Positions 15,358 through 23,546 of a stretch of DNA of 64,000 nucleotides are shown piece by piece. The notes under the pieces were generated by a model, which saw only the letters and a list, made by a program, of their open reading frames with translations, ran no database searches and had not been told where the DNA came from. Position 1 is the first letter of the stretch; every line of letters starts with the position of its first letter. Source of the stretch: Agromyces sp. H66 (GTDB lineage: Bacteria > Actinomycetota > Actinomycetes > Actinomycetales > Microbacteriaceae); contig NZ_SJZG01000008.1 in the NCBI RefSeq assembly GCF_004959775.1, forward strand, positions 62,001 through 126,000, in the 5' to 3' direction. Position numbers and translations under genes: made by a program.

Positions 15358-16875
15358 CTAGAGGTCCAGCGACAGCTCGGGGCTCAGCGCCCGGGAGACG
15401 CACGGGTACATCACCCCTGCCGCGTCCTTCGCGGCGTCGTCGGTCACCGAGTCCAGGTGCAGCGGCGTGCCGCCGAGCACGCGGAGTTCGCAGGTGCCGC
15501 ACACGCCCTTGCGGCACGACCCGGTGACGGGCGCCCCGGCATCCTCGAGCACGTCGAGGATGCTGCGGTCGGCGGGGACCTGGAACGACCCGACCCCCGG
15601 CATCTGGACGTGCACCGGCTGCACCACGATGCCGGCCGCGCGGTCGGCCGGCACGAACCGTTCGATGTGCAGCCGTTCGGCGGGCACGGCCGCGGTGAGC
15701 TCGTCCATCAGCCCGGCGGGCCCGCAGGCGTACACCTGAGCGCTGCTGAGCGCGGCCTCGGCGGCCGCCGGATAGCGTCCGGCCTGCTCGTCGGCGGCGT
15801 GCACCCTGACGCGACCGGGGTACCGGGATTCCAGCAGGTTCACGAACGGCATGGACCGACGCGATCGGCCGAGATAGACGAGCGACCAGTGACGGGATGC
15901 CGGGAGCGACGCGATCATCGACGTGAGCGCCGTGATGCCGATCCCGCCGGCGATGAAGAGGTAGTCCCGAGCGGGCTCGAGCTCGAAGTGATTGCGCGGC
16001 GGTCCGACCTCGATGGCCTCGCCGACGCGCAGCGACTCGTGGACGAACCGGCTCCCGCCCGCCGAACGTTCCGAGAGCTGCACCGCGATGTCGAAGCTGC
16101 GGCGGTCGGCCGGGTCGCCGCAGAGGGAGTACTGCCGCTCGAGGCCGTTCGGGAGGTGCAGGGTGAGGTGCGAGCCGGGCGCCCAGACCGGCACCGGCCC
16201 ACCGTCCTCGGGCGCGAGACGCAGGCCCAGGACGCCCTCGGCGAGCGGCAACCGCTCCGCGACGACGACGCGGAGCCGCTCGTTCCGCTGCGGCACCTGA
16301 CGTGCCCGCTCCGCCGCCCGCTGCCGTTGCGCGGCGACCGAGCCCACGACCTGCCGAACCACCACCGCGAGCATGGTGGCCACGATGAGCGCGGTCGACA
16401 CCATGATGTACCACCACGTGCCCGTGTCCGACCCGGCGAACGCGGCGTGGAACGCGACCAGCGCCACGACCGCGTAGCTCGCGAAGTGCATGGCCTTCCA
16501 CGCCCGTCGCGGAATCACGCGCATCATCAGTGACGAGAGGGCGACGGCCGCCATGAGGTAGAGCGCGACGATGCCGAGCGCGAGGGGGAGTGGTCGGAAC
16601 TCGGACGCGAACGGCACGAGCGCTGCGACCGGACCGAAGCCCGTCTCGTCGCGCAGATAGGGGTCGAGCAGCAGGGACCCGACGTGCACGAGCGTCATCA
16701 CGATGGCCGTGCCGCTCAGGTAGCGGTGCAGATCCTTCAGCCACGCCGGGTTGTCGGCGGCGCGGAGTACGCGGGTCGACAGCAGCACGCCCCAGAGCAC
16801 GGTCGCGGTGAGAAGCGACCACGCCACGATCGCGCTCGCCCGCGAGACGTACCACCAGAACTGCGGGTCGGTCAC
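15358..16875 (-). CDS. Membrane flavocytochrome / ferredoxin reductase-like protein
   Basis: 505 aa from a GTG. The N-terminal 200 residues form a ferric reductase-like six-helix domain with His residues for haem (LKDLHRYLS, LVHVGSLL, AMHFASYA, ALVAFHAAF). An FAD/NAD(P)-binding reductase domain follows (RQYSLCGDP, FIAGGIGITALTSM, YACGPAGLM). A C-terminal plant-type [2Fe-2S] domain has C-x4-C-x2-C in GSCRKGVCGTCEL plus the fourth Cys in MYPCVSRAL. This arrangement carries electrons from NAD(P)H across the membrane or to an external acceptor. The GTG overlaps the ApbE stop (GTGA), indicating coupling. Confidence 0.85.
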   Translation of the reverse strand: MTDPQFWWYVSRASAIVAWSLLTATVLWGVLLSTRVLRAADNPAWLKDLHRYLSGTAIVMTLVHVGSLLLDPYLRDETGFGPVAALVPFASEFRPLPLALGIVALYLMAAVALSSLMMRVIPRRAWKAMHFASYAVVALVAFHAAFAGSDTGTWWYIMVSTALIVATMLAVVVRQVVGSVAAQRQRAAERARQVPQRNERLRVVVAERLPLAEGVLGLRLAPEDGGPVPVWAPGSHLTLHLPNGLERQYSLCGDPADRRSFDIAVQLSERSAGGSRFVHESLRVGEAIEVGPPRNHFELEPARDYLFIAGGIGITALTSMIASLPASRHWSLVYLGRSRRSMPFVNLLESRYPGRVRVHAADEQAGRYPAAAEAALSSAQVYACGPAGLMDELTAAVPAERLHIERFVPADRAAGIVVQPVHVQMPGVGSFQVPADRSILDVLEDAGAPVTGSCRKGVCGTCELRVLGGTPLHLDSVTDDAAKDAAGVMYPCVSRALSPELSLDL

Positions 16876-17837
16876 CGGTACCGGCTCCAGTTCTCCGAGA
16901 CGTGCTCGGCGCCGTCGGCCGTGACCGCGAGGCCGGCCGCGCCCTGGCTCGGCAACCACGCGAGGTATTCGTCGATCGGGCGCAGGAAACCGGGCTTGGT
17001 GAGCGACTCGGCGCGCGCCCCGGTCGCCGCGATGACGGTGACGGTCTGCACGTCGGTCGAGATGCTCCGGATGCCCCGGGGATCGAGCAGGTGGTGGGTG
17101 TCGGTGCCGTCGGCGGCGGCCCAGCGCAGCTTGCGCTGGCTCGAGGTGGCGACGGCGCCGCGCGCGAGGCGGATGGTCGCGAGATGCCGGGCGGGGTCGA
17201 ACGGGTCCTCCACGCCGATGCGCCAGGCCACGCCGTCGGGCGCGACGCCGCCGACGACCACGTCGCCGCCGAACTCCGCCATCGCCCCGAGCGCTCCACC
17301 GGCGAGTGCCTGCTCGACCGCGAGGTCGGCGGCGAGCCCCTTGCCGATGCCGCCGGGGTCGAGCGTGGTTCCACGTCCGAGGGTGATGCGCTCGCCGTCG
17401 ACGCGCACCGAGTCGACGCGCCCCGGCGCCACCGCCGACGGGGGCAGCGACGTCGTCAGCTCGGGATCCACGCGCGAGGCCGCGTACCCGGCCGCGACGA
17501 GTGCCGGCAGCAGGGTGGGGTCGAAGTCGCCGTCGGTGCGGTGGTACGCGTCGAGCATCTCGCGGACGAGGCGCACGGTGAGGGGATGCACCCGCCGCGC
17601 GGCGCCCTCGGCGAGGTTCAGGGCGGTGATGTCGCTGTCGGCGCGGAACCGACTCCAGAGCCGGTCGAGCCTGCGGGCGAGCGAGAGCGCCTTCCGTGCC
17701 TCGTCGGCCCCGGCCCCGACCACCGTCATCGTGAAGCGGTTGCCCATCCGGCGTGCGCGCGCGGTTGCGACGGCGGGCCGGCCACCGCCCGCGGTGACCG
17801 CGGCGAGCACGGCGTCCTGTGCGATCGACGTGGGCAT
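16872..17837 (-). CDS. apbE: FAD:protein FMN transferase (ApbE)
   Basis: 321 aa. ApbE attaches FMN from FAD to a Thr or Ser of exported redox proteins, using Mg2+. Visible motifs: MGNRFTMTVVG (strand 1), LWSRFRADSDITALN, LDPGGIGKGLAAD, AEFGGDVVVGG and DGTDTHHLLDPRG with ISTDVQTVTV. The protein lacks an obvious signal peptide, although ApbE usually acts outside the membrane; a longer N-terminus cannot be seen. It overlaps the flavocytochrome gene downstream and starts right after the A/P-rich small gene, so its substrate is probably encoded in this operon. Confidence 0.9.
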   Translation of the reverse strand: MPTSIAQDAVLAAVTAGGGRPAVATARARRMGNRFTMTVVGAGADEARKALSLARRLDRLWSRFRADSDITALNLAEGAARRVHPLTVRLVREMLDAYHRTDGDFDPTLLPALVAAGYAASRVDPELTTSLPPSAVAPGRVDSVRVDGERITLGRGTTLDPGGIGKGLAADLAVEQALAGGALGAMAEFGGDVVVGGVAPDGVAWRIGVEDPFDPARHLATIRLARGAVATSSQRKLRWAAADGTDTHHLLDPRGIRSISTDVQTVTVIAATGARAESLTKPGFLRPIDEYLAWLPSQGAAGLAVTADGAEHVSENWSRYR

Positions 17838-17838
17838 G

Positions 17839-18141
17839 TCAACCTCCGGAACCGCCGGTCGTGGCGTCGACGGGTGCGCTCGGCGCGACGTCGGGTGCCG
17901 GTGCGGGAACGGCCGCCGGCGCGGCCGGCGCCGGGGCTGCGGGCGCGGGCGCCGGCAGCGTCGAAGGCGCCTGCTCGAGCTCGGGCGCCGCGGGGGCGGC
18001 CGGCGCCGGGATCAGGACGAATCCGGCGAGCATGCCGCCGAAGGCCGCCCCCGAGATCGTCACCACGGCCACCCGTGCGACACGGGCGGGGTGTCGTCGA
18101 TCAGTCGTCGTCGTCCTCGTAGCCGTGGTCGTCCTCGTCAT
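17839..18141 (-). CDS. Small exported Ala/Pro-rich protein with DATTGGS tail
   Basis: 100 aa. A Thr/Arg-rich start, one hydrophobic helix (VAVVTISGAAFGGMLAGFVLI, 24-44), then about 45 residues of Ala/Pro repeats ending VDATTGGSGG. The D-x-x-T-G-G-S near the end resembles the D-x-x-[ST]-G-A-T motif to which ApbE attaches FMN. The neighbouring acidic protein has the same kind of motif (VDGSTGGS). No FMN-binding domain is present. The ATG at 18141 overlaps the upstream gene by 41 bp; later GTG starts are possible. It ends 1 bp before the apbE start. Confidence 0.6.
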   Translation of the reverse strand: MTRTTTATRTTTTDRRHPARVARVAVVTISGAAFGGMLAGFVLIPAPAAPAAPELEQAPSTLPAPAPAAPAPAAPAAVPAPAPDVAPSAPVDATTGGSGG

Positions 18142-18463
18142 CGTGGGACTCGTCCTCATACTCGTCGTCGTACTCGTCGTGCTCCTCGTACTCGTCGTCG
18201 TCGTATTCGTCGTCGTAGGACGAGGAGCCACCCGTGCTGCCGTCGACCGGGAAGCCGGTCGCGGGTGCCGTCGAGGCGGGCGGGGCGGTGGGGGTGGGCA
18301 CCGCGCCGAGCGGTGCCTCGTCGCCGGTGAGGCTGACGACGCTCGAACTGGTGCCGCTCTGCGGGTCGAGCACGCCGAGCGTCTGGGCGTTCGCGGCCAT
18401 CGCAGCCGAGGCGGCGCCGACGACACCCAGCACGGAGAGGGTGGTGATGAATGCGGTCTTCAT
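18101..18463 (-). CDS. Exported protein with VDGSTGGS motif and acidic tail
   Basis: 120 aa. Signal peptide with an AMA-like cleavage region (MKTAFITTLSVLGVVGAASAAMA). The mature part is a short Pro/Thr-rich segment, then FPVDGSTGGSSS, then a tail of about 40 residues that is almost entirely Asp, Glu and Tyr. The motif has the same form as the one in the next gene and as ApbE flavinylation sites. The acidic tail may bind cations or keep the protein soluble near the wall. First gene of the operon with apbE and the flavocytochrome; divergent from the response regulator. Confidence 0.65.
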   Translation of the reverse strand: MKTAFITTLSVLGVVGAASAAMAANAQTLGVLDPQSGTSSSVVSLTGDEAPLGAVPTPTAPPASTAPATGFPVDGSTGGSSSYDDEYDDDEYEEHDEYDDEYEDESHDDEDDHGYEDDDD

Positions 18464-18509
18464 GGCTTCAACGCTACGGACGGGACGGTGAGCGGCGGCC
18501 CCGGGGACA

Positions 18510-18525
18510 TCCAAGGTTCGTCCAA
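18510..18525. promoter_or_regulatory. 11-bp direct repeat, likely OmpR-type site
   Basis: TCCAA occurs at 18510 and again at 18521, exactly 11 bp apart, in the 111-bp gap between the acidic exported protein (leftward) and the response regulator (rightward). OmpR/PhoB-family regulators bind such head-to-tail half-sites. The adjacent regulator is the obvious candidate. Confidence 0.45.
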
Positions 18526-18574
18526 TTTCCGCGGCATCAGGCCGGGTGGTGCGTCTCGCACCCAGAATGGTGGC

Positions 18575-19252
18575 ATGCGGGTGCTCCTGATCGAAGACGA
18601 CGCCGCGATCGCGGCGGGGATCCTCGACGCCCTGCGCCAGGCGGGATTCGACGCCGCCCACGCGGCGACCGGCACGGCGGGACTCGAGGCGGTCGAGGGC
18701 GGCGACGCCGACCTGGTGCTGCTCGATCTCGGCCTGCCCGACCTCGACGGCGTCGAGGTGTGCCGCCGCATCTGCGCCACCTCCACGCTGCCCGTCATCG
18801 TCGTGAGCGCCCGGGGCGACGAGTTCGACCGCGTGCTGGCGCTCGAGATGGGCGCCGACGACTACCTCGTGAAGCCGTTCGGCTTCCGCGAGCTCGCCGC
18901 GCGCATCCGCGCCGTCACGCGGCGCGTCGCGCAAGCGGAATCGGCGACGCCGAGCGCGACGTCGCGGACCTTCGGACCGCTCACCCTCGACGTGCGCAGT
19001 CGCAGGGTGAGCCTCGACGATGAGCCCGTGCACCTCACGGCGAAGGAGTTCGAGCTGCTCGAGTACCTGACCGGCGACCCCGGTGCCGTGATGCGCCGCA
19101 GCGACATCCTCCGCGACGTGTGGGGCACCAGCTGGTACGGCACCACCAAGACCCTCGACGCGCACGTGGCGGCGATCCGCAAGAAGCTCGGCGACGCCGG
19201 GTGGATCGAGGCGGTCCGCGGAGTCGGCTTCCGATTCGGGGAGCCGGGGTGA
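18575..19252 (+). CDS. OmpR-family response regulator
   Basis: 225 aa. Receiver domain (1-118) with acidic pocket EDD near residue 8, phospho-acceptor Asp in LVLLDLGLPD (near 51), Ser/Thr in VVSARG (near 79) and Lys in VKPFG (near 101). A winged-helix DNA-binding domain follows (VHLTAKEFELLEYL, and the wing KLGDAGWIEAVRGVGFRF). It pairs with the sensor kinase 25 bp downstream. Being divergent from the flavin module, it probably controls that operon. Confidence 0.9.
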   Translation: MRVLLIEDDAAIAAGILDALRQAGFDAAHAATGTAGLEAVEGGDADLVLLDLGLPDLDGVEVCRRICATSTLPVIVVSARGDEFDRVLALEMGADDYLVKPFGFRELAARIRAVTRRVAQAESATPSATSRTFGPLTLDVRSRRVSLDDEPVHLTAKEFELLEYLTGDPGAVMRRSDILRDVWGTSWYGTTKTLDAHVAAIRKKLGDAGWIEAVRGVGFRFGEPG

Positions 19253-19277
19253 ACGGGCGCGGCGGAGGCATGTCACC

Positions 19278-20666
19278 GTGAGGCTGCGTCTCGTGCTCGC
19301 CATGATGGGGTTCACGCTGCTCGTGCTGGCCGTGCAGAACGTGCCGTTCGCGTTCTACCTCGCGGAGGTGGAGCAGGAACGACTGGTGACGACCCTGGAG
19401 CGCGACGCCTTCGTCCTCGCCGCCAGGCTCGAAGACCAGCTCGAGGCGGGAACGGCGGCGACCGATCCGACGGCGGGCGAGCTCACGGCGGAGTACAGCG
19501 CCCAGAGCGGCGCCCGCGTCGTGGTCGTCGACGCCGACGGCGTCGTCGTGGCCACGAGCGACGCCGACCAATCGCGGGTCGGCGTGTCCTACGCGTCCCG
19601 GCCCGAGCTGGAGGCCGCCCTCGACGGCCGGATCGCGAGCGGGGAGCGGTTCTCCGAGACGCTGCAGGTGAGCCTGCTCTACGTCGCGGTGCCCGTGCAG
19701 AGCGGCGAGGGCGTGCTCGGCGCCGTGCGCCTCAGCTATCCGGCCCAGGTCGTGACGGATGCCGCGGCGCGGCAGGTCTGGGGCCTCGCCGCGGTCGCCG
19801 CCACCACGGTGCTGCTGGCGGGGCTGGTCGCATTCGTCTTCGCCTCGGGCGTGACCCGGCGGCTGCGACTGCTCCAGGCGGCGACGGAGCAGCTCGCGCG
19901 GGGCGACCTCGCCGCCCGTGCCGACGAGAGCGCCGGCGTGCCCGAGGTGCGATCGCTCGCGCATTCGTTCAACGTGATGGCCGAGCGGCTCGCGACGCTC
20001 ATCGAACTGCAGCGGTCGTTCGCGTCGGATGCCTCCCACCAGCTGCGAACGCCGCTCACGGCCCTGCGGCTTCGGCTCGACGGCGCACGCGAGCTGATCG
20101 ACTCCCATCCGGATGCCGCGGCCGAGCGACTCGCGGCCGCCGATGCCGAACTGGACCGCCTCGGTTCCCTCATCGACGGACTGCTGACCCTGAGCCGCGC
20201 GGAGGCCGAGTCCGCCGCCACCGGCGTGCACGACGTGGCGGAGACCGCGCGGGAGCGTGTCGAGCAGTGGCTCCCGCTCGCGCAGGAGGCGGGCATCGCC
20301 ATTCGCTACGAGGGCCCGGCGAGCGCTCCTGCGGTGGCGGTCGACACCGCGGTGGAGCAGGTGGTCGACAACTTCCTCGACAACGCCCTCGGCGTCAGCC
20401 CCGCCGGCTCGACGATCACCGTGCGCGTCGAGGCCGCCGACCGGGTGACCGTGCACGTCCTCGACGAGGGACCCGGGCTCGCGCCCGAGCAGCGCGAGCG
20501 GGCGTTCGATCGCTTCTGGAGGGGCTCCCCCGACGGCGAGGGCAGTGGCCTCGGCCTCGCGATCGTGGCGCAGCTGGCCCGGGCGAGCGGCGGTTCCGCA
20601 CGACTCGAACCGCGCCCGGGCGGCGGCATCGACGCATCCCTCACCCTGCCGGCTGCACCGCGCTGA
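19278..20666 (+). CDS. Sensor histidine kinase
   Basis: 462 aa, GTG start. First transmembrane helix at about 5-27, an extracytoplasmic sensor of about 130 residues, a second helix near 160-182, HAMP, then HisKA with the phospho-acceptor His in SDASHQLRTPL. The ATPase domain has the N box (FLDNALGVSP), G1 (DEGPGLAPEQ), F box (FDRFWRG) and G2 (GSGLGLAIVAQL). GGAGG lies 10 nt upstream. Partner of the preceding response regulator; the signal is unknown but probably extracellular. Confidence 0.9.
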   Translation: MRLRLVLAMMGFTLLVLAVQNVPFAFYLAEVEQERLVTTLERDAFVLAARLEDQLEAGTAATDPTAGELTAEYSAQSGARVVVVDADGVVVATSDADQSRVGVSYASRPELEAALDGRIASGERFSETLQVSLLYVAVPVQSGEGVLGAVRLSYPAQVVTDAAARQVWGLAAVAATTVLLAGLVAFVFASGVTRRLRLLQAATEQLARGDLAARADESAGVPEVRSLAHSFNVMAERLATLIELQRSFASDASHQLRTPLTALRLRLDGARELIDSHPDAAAERLAAADAELDRLGSLIDGLLTLSRAEAESAATGVHDVAETARERVEQWLPLAQEAGIAIRYEGPASAPAVAVDTAVEQVVDNFLDNALGVSPAGSTITVRVEAADRVTVHVLDEGPGLAPEQRERAFDRFWRGSPDGEGSGLGLAIVAQLARASGGSARLEPRPGGGIDASLTLPAAPR

Positions 20667-20669
20667 CGT

Positions 20670-20819
20670 TCAGCGCGTCCTCGACCGGGTGCTGCTCGTC
20701 GGGCGGGATGGCGCGGCTGAGCAGGTCAGCGCGATGGTCAGGATCGCCGCGCCGATCCACAGGTACATGAAGCGGTGCAGCCCCGCCGGGTCGCGGCCGG
20801 CGGCGGCGGGGCTGGTCAC
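20670..20819 (-). CDS. Small single-pass membrane protein, possible frameshift
   Basis: 49 aa as read: a short polar start, then HRFMYLWIGAAILTIALT, then a Ser/Arg-rich tail that looks unnatural. The GTG at 20819 overlaps the stop of the hydrolase gene (GTGA). A -1 shift near 20723-20727 would instead continue as LLSRAIPPDEQHPVEDALNV and end at 20641, a much more protein-like tail overlapping the kinase end by 26 bp. Either a base is missing here (true mutation or sequencing error) or the short form is real. Confidence 0.45.
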   Translation of the reverse strand: MTSPAAAGRDPAGLHRFMYLWIGAAILTIALTCSAAPSRPTSSTRSRTR

Positions 20820-21481
20820 GCCGCGGATCCGAGGTGCCGCAGGAACCAGTCTCGCGCGAGATCCGCCACCTGCTCGAGCGTGCCGGATTCCTCGAACAGG
20901 TGCGTGGCGCCCGGCACGATCTCGAGTTCGGCGGGGCAGGTCAGCTGGGCGAGTGCCATTCGATTCAGCTGGATGACGGTCGTGTCGTCGCCGCCGACGA
21001 TGAGCAGGGTGGGCGCGCGCACGTCGGCGAGCTTCGGGCCGGCGAGGTCGGGGCGACCGCCGCGAGACACCACGGCGGCGACGTCGACCATCGGATCGGC
21101 GGCCGCCTGGAGGGCGGCCCCGGCACCCGTGCTCGCACCGAAGAACCCGATCGGGCGCCCAGCCGCCTCGGGGCGCTCGCCGAGCCAGCGGACCGCCGTG
21201 ATGAGCCGGTCGGCGAGCAGTTCGATGTCGAACACGTTCGCCCGATCGGCCTCCTCCTGCACGGCGAGGAGGTCGACGAGGAGCGTGCCGAGGCCCGCCC
21301 GCTGCAGCGTCTCTGCGACGAAGCGGTTGCGTGGGCTGTGCCGACTGCTGCCGCTGCCGTGGGCGAACACGACGAACCCCGTGGGCTCGGGCGGCACCGC
21401 CATCGTGGCGGCGAATTCGACGCCGCGATCGGGGATCCGCACCTCGAGTTCGCGGATCCCGTGCTCTCCAGGGTTGCCCAT
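20816..21481 (-). CDS. Alpha/beta hydrolase (dienelactone hydrolase-like)
   Basis: 221 aa. Alpha/beta-hydrolase core: oxyanion loop HGSGSSRHSPRN near 41, nucleophile Ser in FFGASTGAGAA near 116, Asp in IVGGDDTTV near 170 and His in GATHLFEE near 195. Proteins of this type are often linked to phosphoribosyltransferase genes or act on small esters; the substrate is unknown. Start chosen at MGNPGEHG, the longest plausible form with an acceptable leader. A GTGA overlap couples it to the small membrane protein downstream. Confidence 0.8.
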   Translation of the reverse strand: MGNPGEHGIRELEVRIPDRGVEFAATMAVPPEPTGFVVFAHGSGSSRHSPRNRFVAETLQRAGLGTLLVDLLAVQEEADRANVFDIELLADRLITAVRWLGERPEAAGRPIGFFGASTGAGAALQAAADPMVDVAAVVSRGGRPDLAGPKLADVRAPTLLIVGGDDTTVIQLNRMALAQLTCPAELEIVPGATHLFEESGTLEQVADLARDWFLRHLGSAA

Positions 21482-21574
21482 GATGCCGTCCCCTCCGTCG
21501 TGCGCAGGTGACGATACGCCGCCCGGGGCCCCGTCGCCGAGTCGAAGGTCCCGCGGGATCGCGCGCGCTCGGCG

Positions 21575-22729
21575 TCAGACGCCGAGCGACGCATCCCGCG
21601 GCAACAGCAGGTCGAAGCGGCAGCCGCCGGGCACGTTGCGCACCGCGACCTCGCCGCGATGGGCGCTCATGATGCCCTTGACGATCGCGAGCCCGAGTCC
21701 CGCGCCGCCCGAGGCGCCGTCGTGCAGCGACGGCGTGCGGGCCTTCGAACCGCGCCACGCGGGCTCGAACACGCGCTCGAGGTCGGCCTCGTCGAGGCCG
21801 CCGCCCTCATCGATGACCGACACCATGGCGCGGTCGTCGACGAGCCCGACCGCCACCGAGATGGGCGTTCCGGGCGGCGTGTGCTGGATGGCGTTCATGA
21901 GGAGGTTGCCGATCGCCCGCGAGAGTTCGCGGGGGTCGGCCATGACCACGAGGTCCTCGGCGAGCGGCGACTCGATGCGGATGTCGCGACCGCGTGACGC
22001 GGGACGGAGGTCCGCCACCGTGTCGCTCACGACGTCGGAGAGCGACACCTCCTTCAGCGAGAGGTGCAACGCGTCGGAGTCGATCTTCGACAGCTCGAAC
22101 AGGTCGTCGACCATGCTCGACAGCTGGTCGACCTGCATGCGCATCTGCCGGTGGTAACGGGCCGGGTCGGGCGCGATGCCGTCCTCGAGGGCCTCGGCCA
22201 TCGCGCGGATGCCCGCGAGCGGCGTGCGAAGGTCGTGCGAGATCCACGCGACCAGTTCCCGGCGCGACGCGGCGATGCGCTGCTCGCGCTCGCGGGACTC
22301 GGCGAGCTTCGCGCTCGTCGCGACGAGTTCGTCGGCCAGGGCGTTCAACTCGCTGTTCGAGTACCGGCCCGCCGACTCCAGCCGCTCGCCGTCGGCGATG
22401 CGGCGCGCGGCGTGCGACAGCGTGCGGGAGTTGCGGGCCACGAGCCAGCCGAGCACGGCCACGAGTGCGAGCGACACGACGCCCGAGATCGCGGCGACCG
22501 CCACCGCGACGGTGAGGTCGTGCTCGGAGAGGTACATCTGGTTCGCGACGCCCACCATGCCGGCGACGACGGACACCATGGCCGCGAGCACGAGCACGCA
22601 CACCTGCACGACCACCGACGCCCGTCGCAGCGCGAGCAGCGCCACCACGCCGAGCCCGGTGACGACCGCCGTCGTGGCGAGTGCGATCCCGGCGATCGCC
22701 ACGAGATCAGACCACGGCATCCTGGGCAC
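21575..22729 (-). CDS. Sensor histidine kinase
   Basis: 384 aa. Three or so N-terminal helices (about 8-30, 38-60 and 75-98) with little extracytoplasmic loop, a HAMP-like linker, HisKA with the acceptor His in VAWISHDLRTPLAG, and an ATPase domain with NLLMNAIQHTP, DEGGGLDEADLERVFEP and GAGLGLAIVKGIM. The lack of a large outer domain suggests intramembrane sensing. The start overlaps the response regulator gene by 23 bp, so the two are coupled. Confidence 0.9.
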   Translation of the reverse strand: MPRMPWSDLVAIAGIALATTAVVTGLGVVALLALRRASVVVQVCVLVLAAMVSVVAGMVGVANQMYLSEHDLTVAVAVAAISGVVSLALVAVLGWLVARNSRTLSHAARRIADGERLESAGRYSNSELNALADELVATSAKLAESREREQRIAASRRELVAWISHDLRTPLAGIRAMAEALEDGIAPDPARYHRQMRMQVDQLSSMVDDLFELSKIDSDALHLSLKEVSLSDVVSDTVADLRPASRGRDIRIESPLAEDLVVMADPRELSRAIGNLLMNAIQHTPPGTPISVAVGLVDDRAMVSVIDEGGGLDEADLERVFEPAWRGSKARTPSLHDGASGGAGLGLAIVKGIMSAHRGEVAVRNVPGGCRFDLLLPRDASLGV

Positions 22730-23456
22730 CCCCGATCGTGAACCGGTATCCGACGCCCCACACGGTCGTGAGCAGCGCCGGCGAGCGCGGGTCGCGCTCG
22801 ATCTTCTCCCGCAGCCGGCGCACGTGCACCGTCACCGTCGAGAGGTCGCCGTAGGTCCAGCCCCACACCGTGCGCAGCAGGTCCTCACGGCTGAAGACCT
22901 GGTTCGGATGCTTCAGCAGGAACTCGAACAGGTCGAACTCGCGCACCGTCAGCTGCAGCTCGGCACCGTCCCTCGTCGCGATGCGCGCCGACGGGTCGAG
23001 CCGGAATCCGCCGTACTCGAGCACGGACTCGGGGGTGAACTCGTCGATCGAACGACGCAGCACCGATTGCACGCGCAGCACGAGCTCACGTGGCGAGAAG
23101 GGCTTGGCGAGGTAGTCGTCGGCGCCGGCCTCGAGGCCGGCGATGCGGTCGTCCTCGGACCCGAGGGCCGTGAGCAGGACCACCGGGGTCGCGACGCGCT
23201 CGCGCAGCCGGCGGAACACCTCGAGCCCGTCGATGCCGGGCAGCATGCGATCGAGCACGATGAGGTCGGGCGCGAACCGTTCGGCGGCGTGCAGCGCGGC
23301 GAAGCCGTCGCCCGCCTCCTCCACCACGAATCCCGTGGCGCGCAGGTAGCTCGAGGCGACCTCGGCGACCGTGGGGTCGTCGTCGACGAGCAGCACGCGT
23401 CGGCCCACGAGGTCCTCGTTGCCGGTCGGCGATGGGGCGGCGGCGGACACGCTCAC
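22707..23456 (-). CDS. OmpR-family response regulator
   Basis: 249 aa. About 18 extra N-terminal residues, then a receiver: DDDP near 26, phospho-acceptor in LIVLDRMLPG near 68, LLTALG near 96 and AKPFSPREL near 118. C-terminal winged helix with LTVREFDLFEFLLKHPNQVF and the wing segment LLTTVWGVGYRFTIGG. Partner of the overlapping sensor kinase. Targets are not visible in the sequence. Confidence 0.9.
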   Translation of the reverse strand: MSVSAAAPSPTGNEDLVGRRVLLVDDDPTVAEVASSYLRATGFVVEEAGDGFAALHAAERFAPDLIVLDRMLPGIDGLEVFRRLRERVATPVVLLTALGSEDDRIAGLEAGADDYLAKPFSPRELVLRVQSVLRRSIDEFTPESVLEYGGFRLDPSARIATRDGAELQLTVREFDLFEFLLKHPNQVFSREDLLRTVWGWTYGDLSTVTVHVRRLREKIERDPRSPALLTTVWGVGYRFTIGGAQDAVV

Positions 23457-23546
23457 AGACTACGTCCGCACCGGGCGTGCGGGTGGGGATCGCGGGCATC
23501 CGTCCCGGTTCCGTAAGACCTGCCGGTGCCCGGGTGCGGGCCGGCC

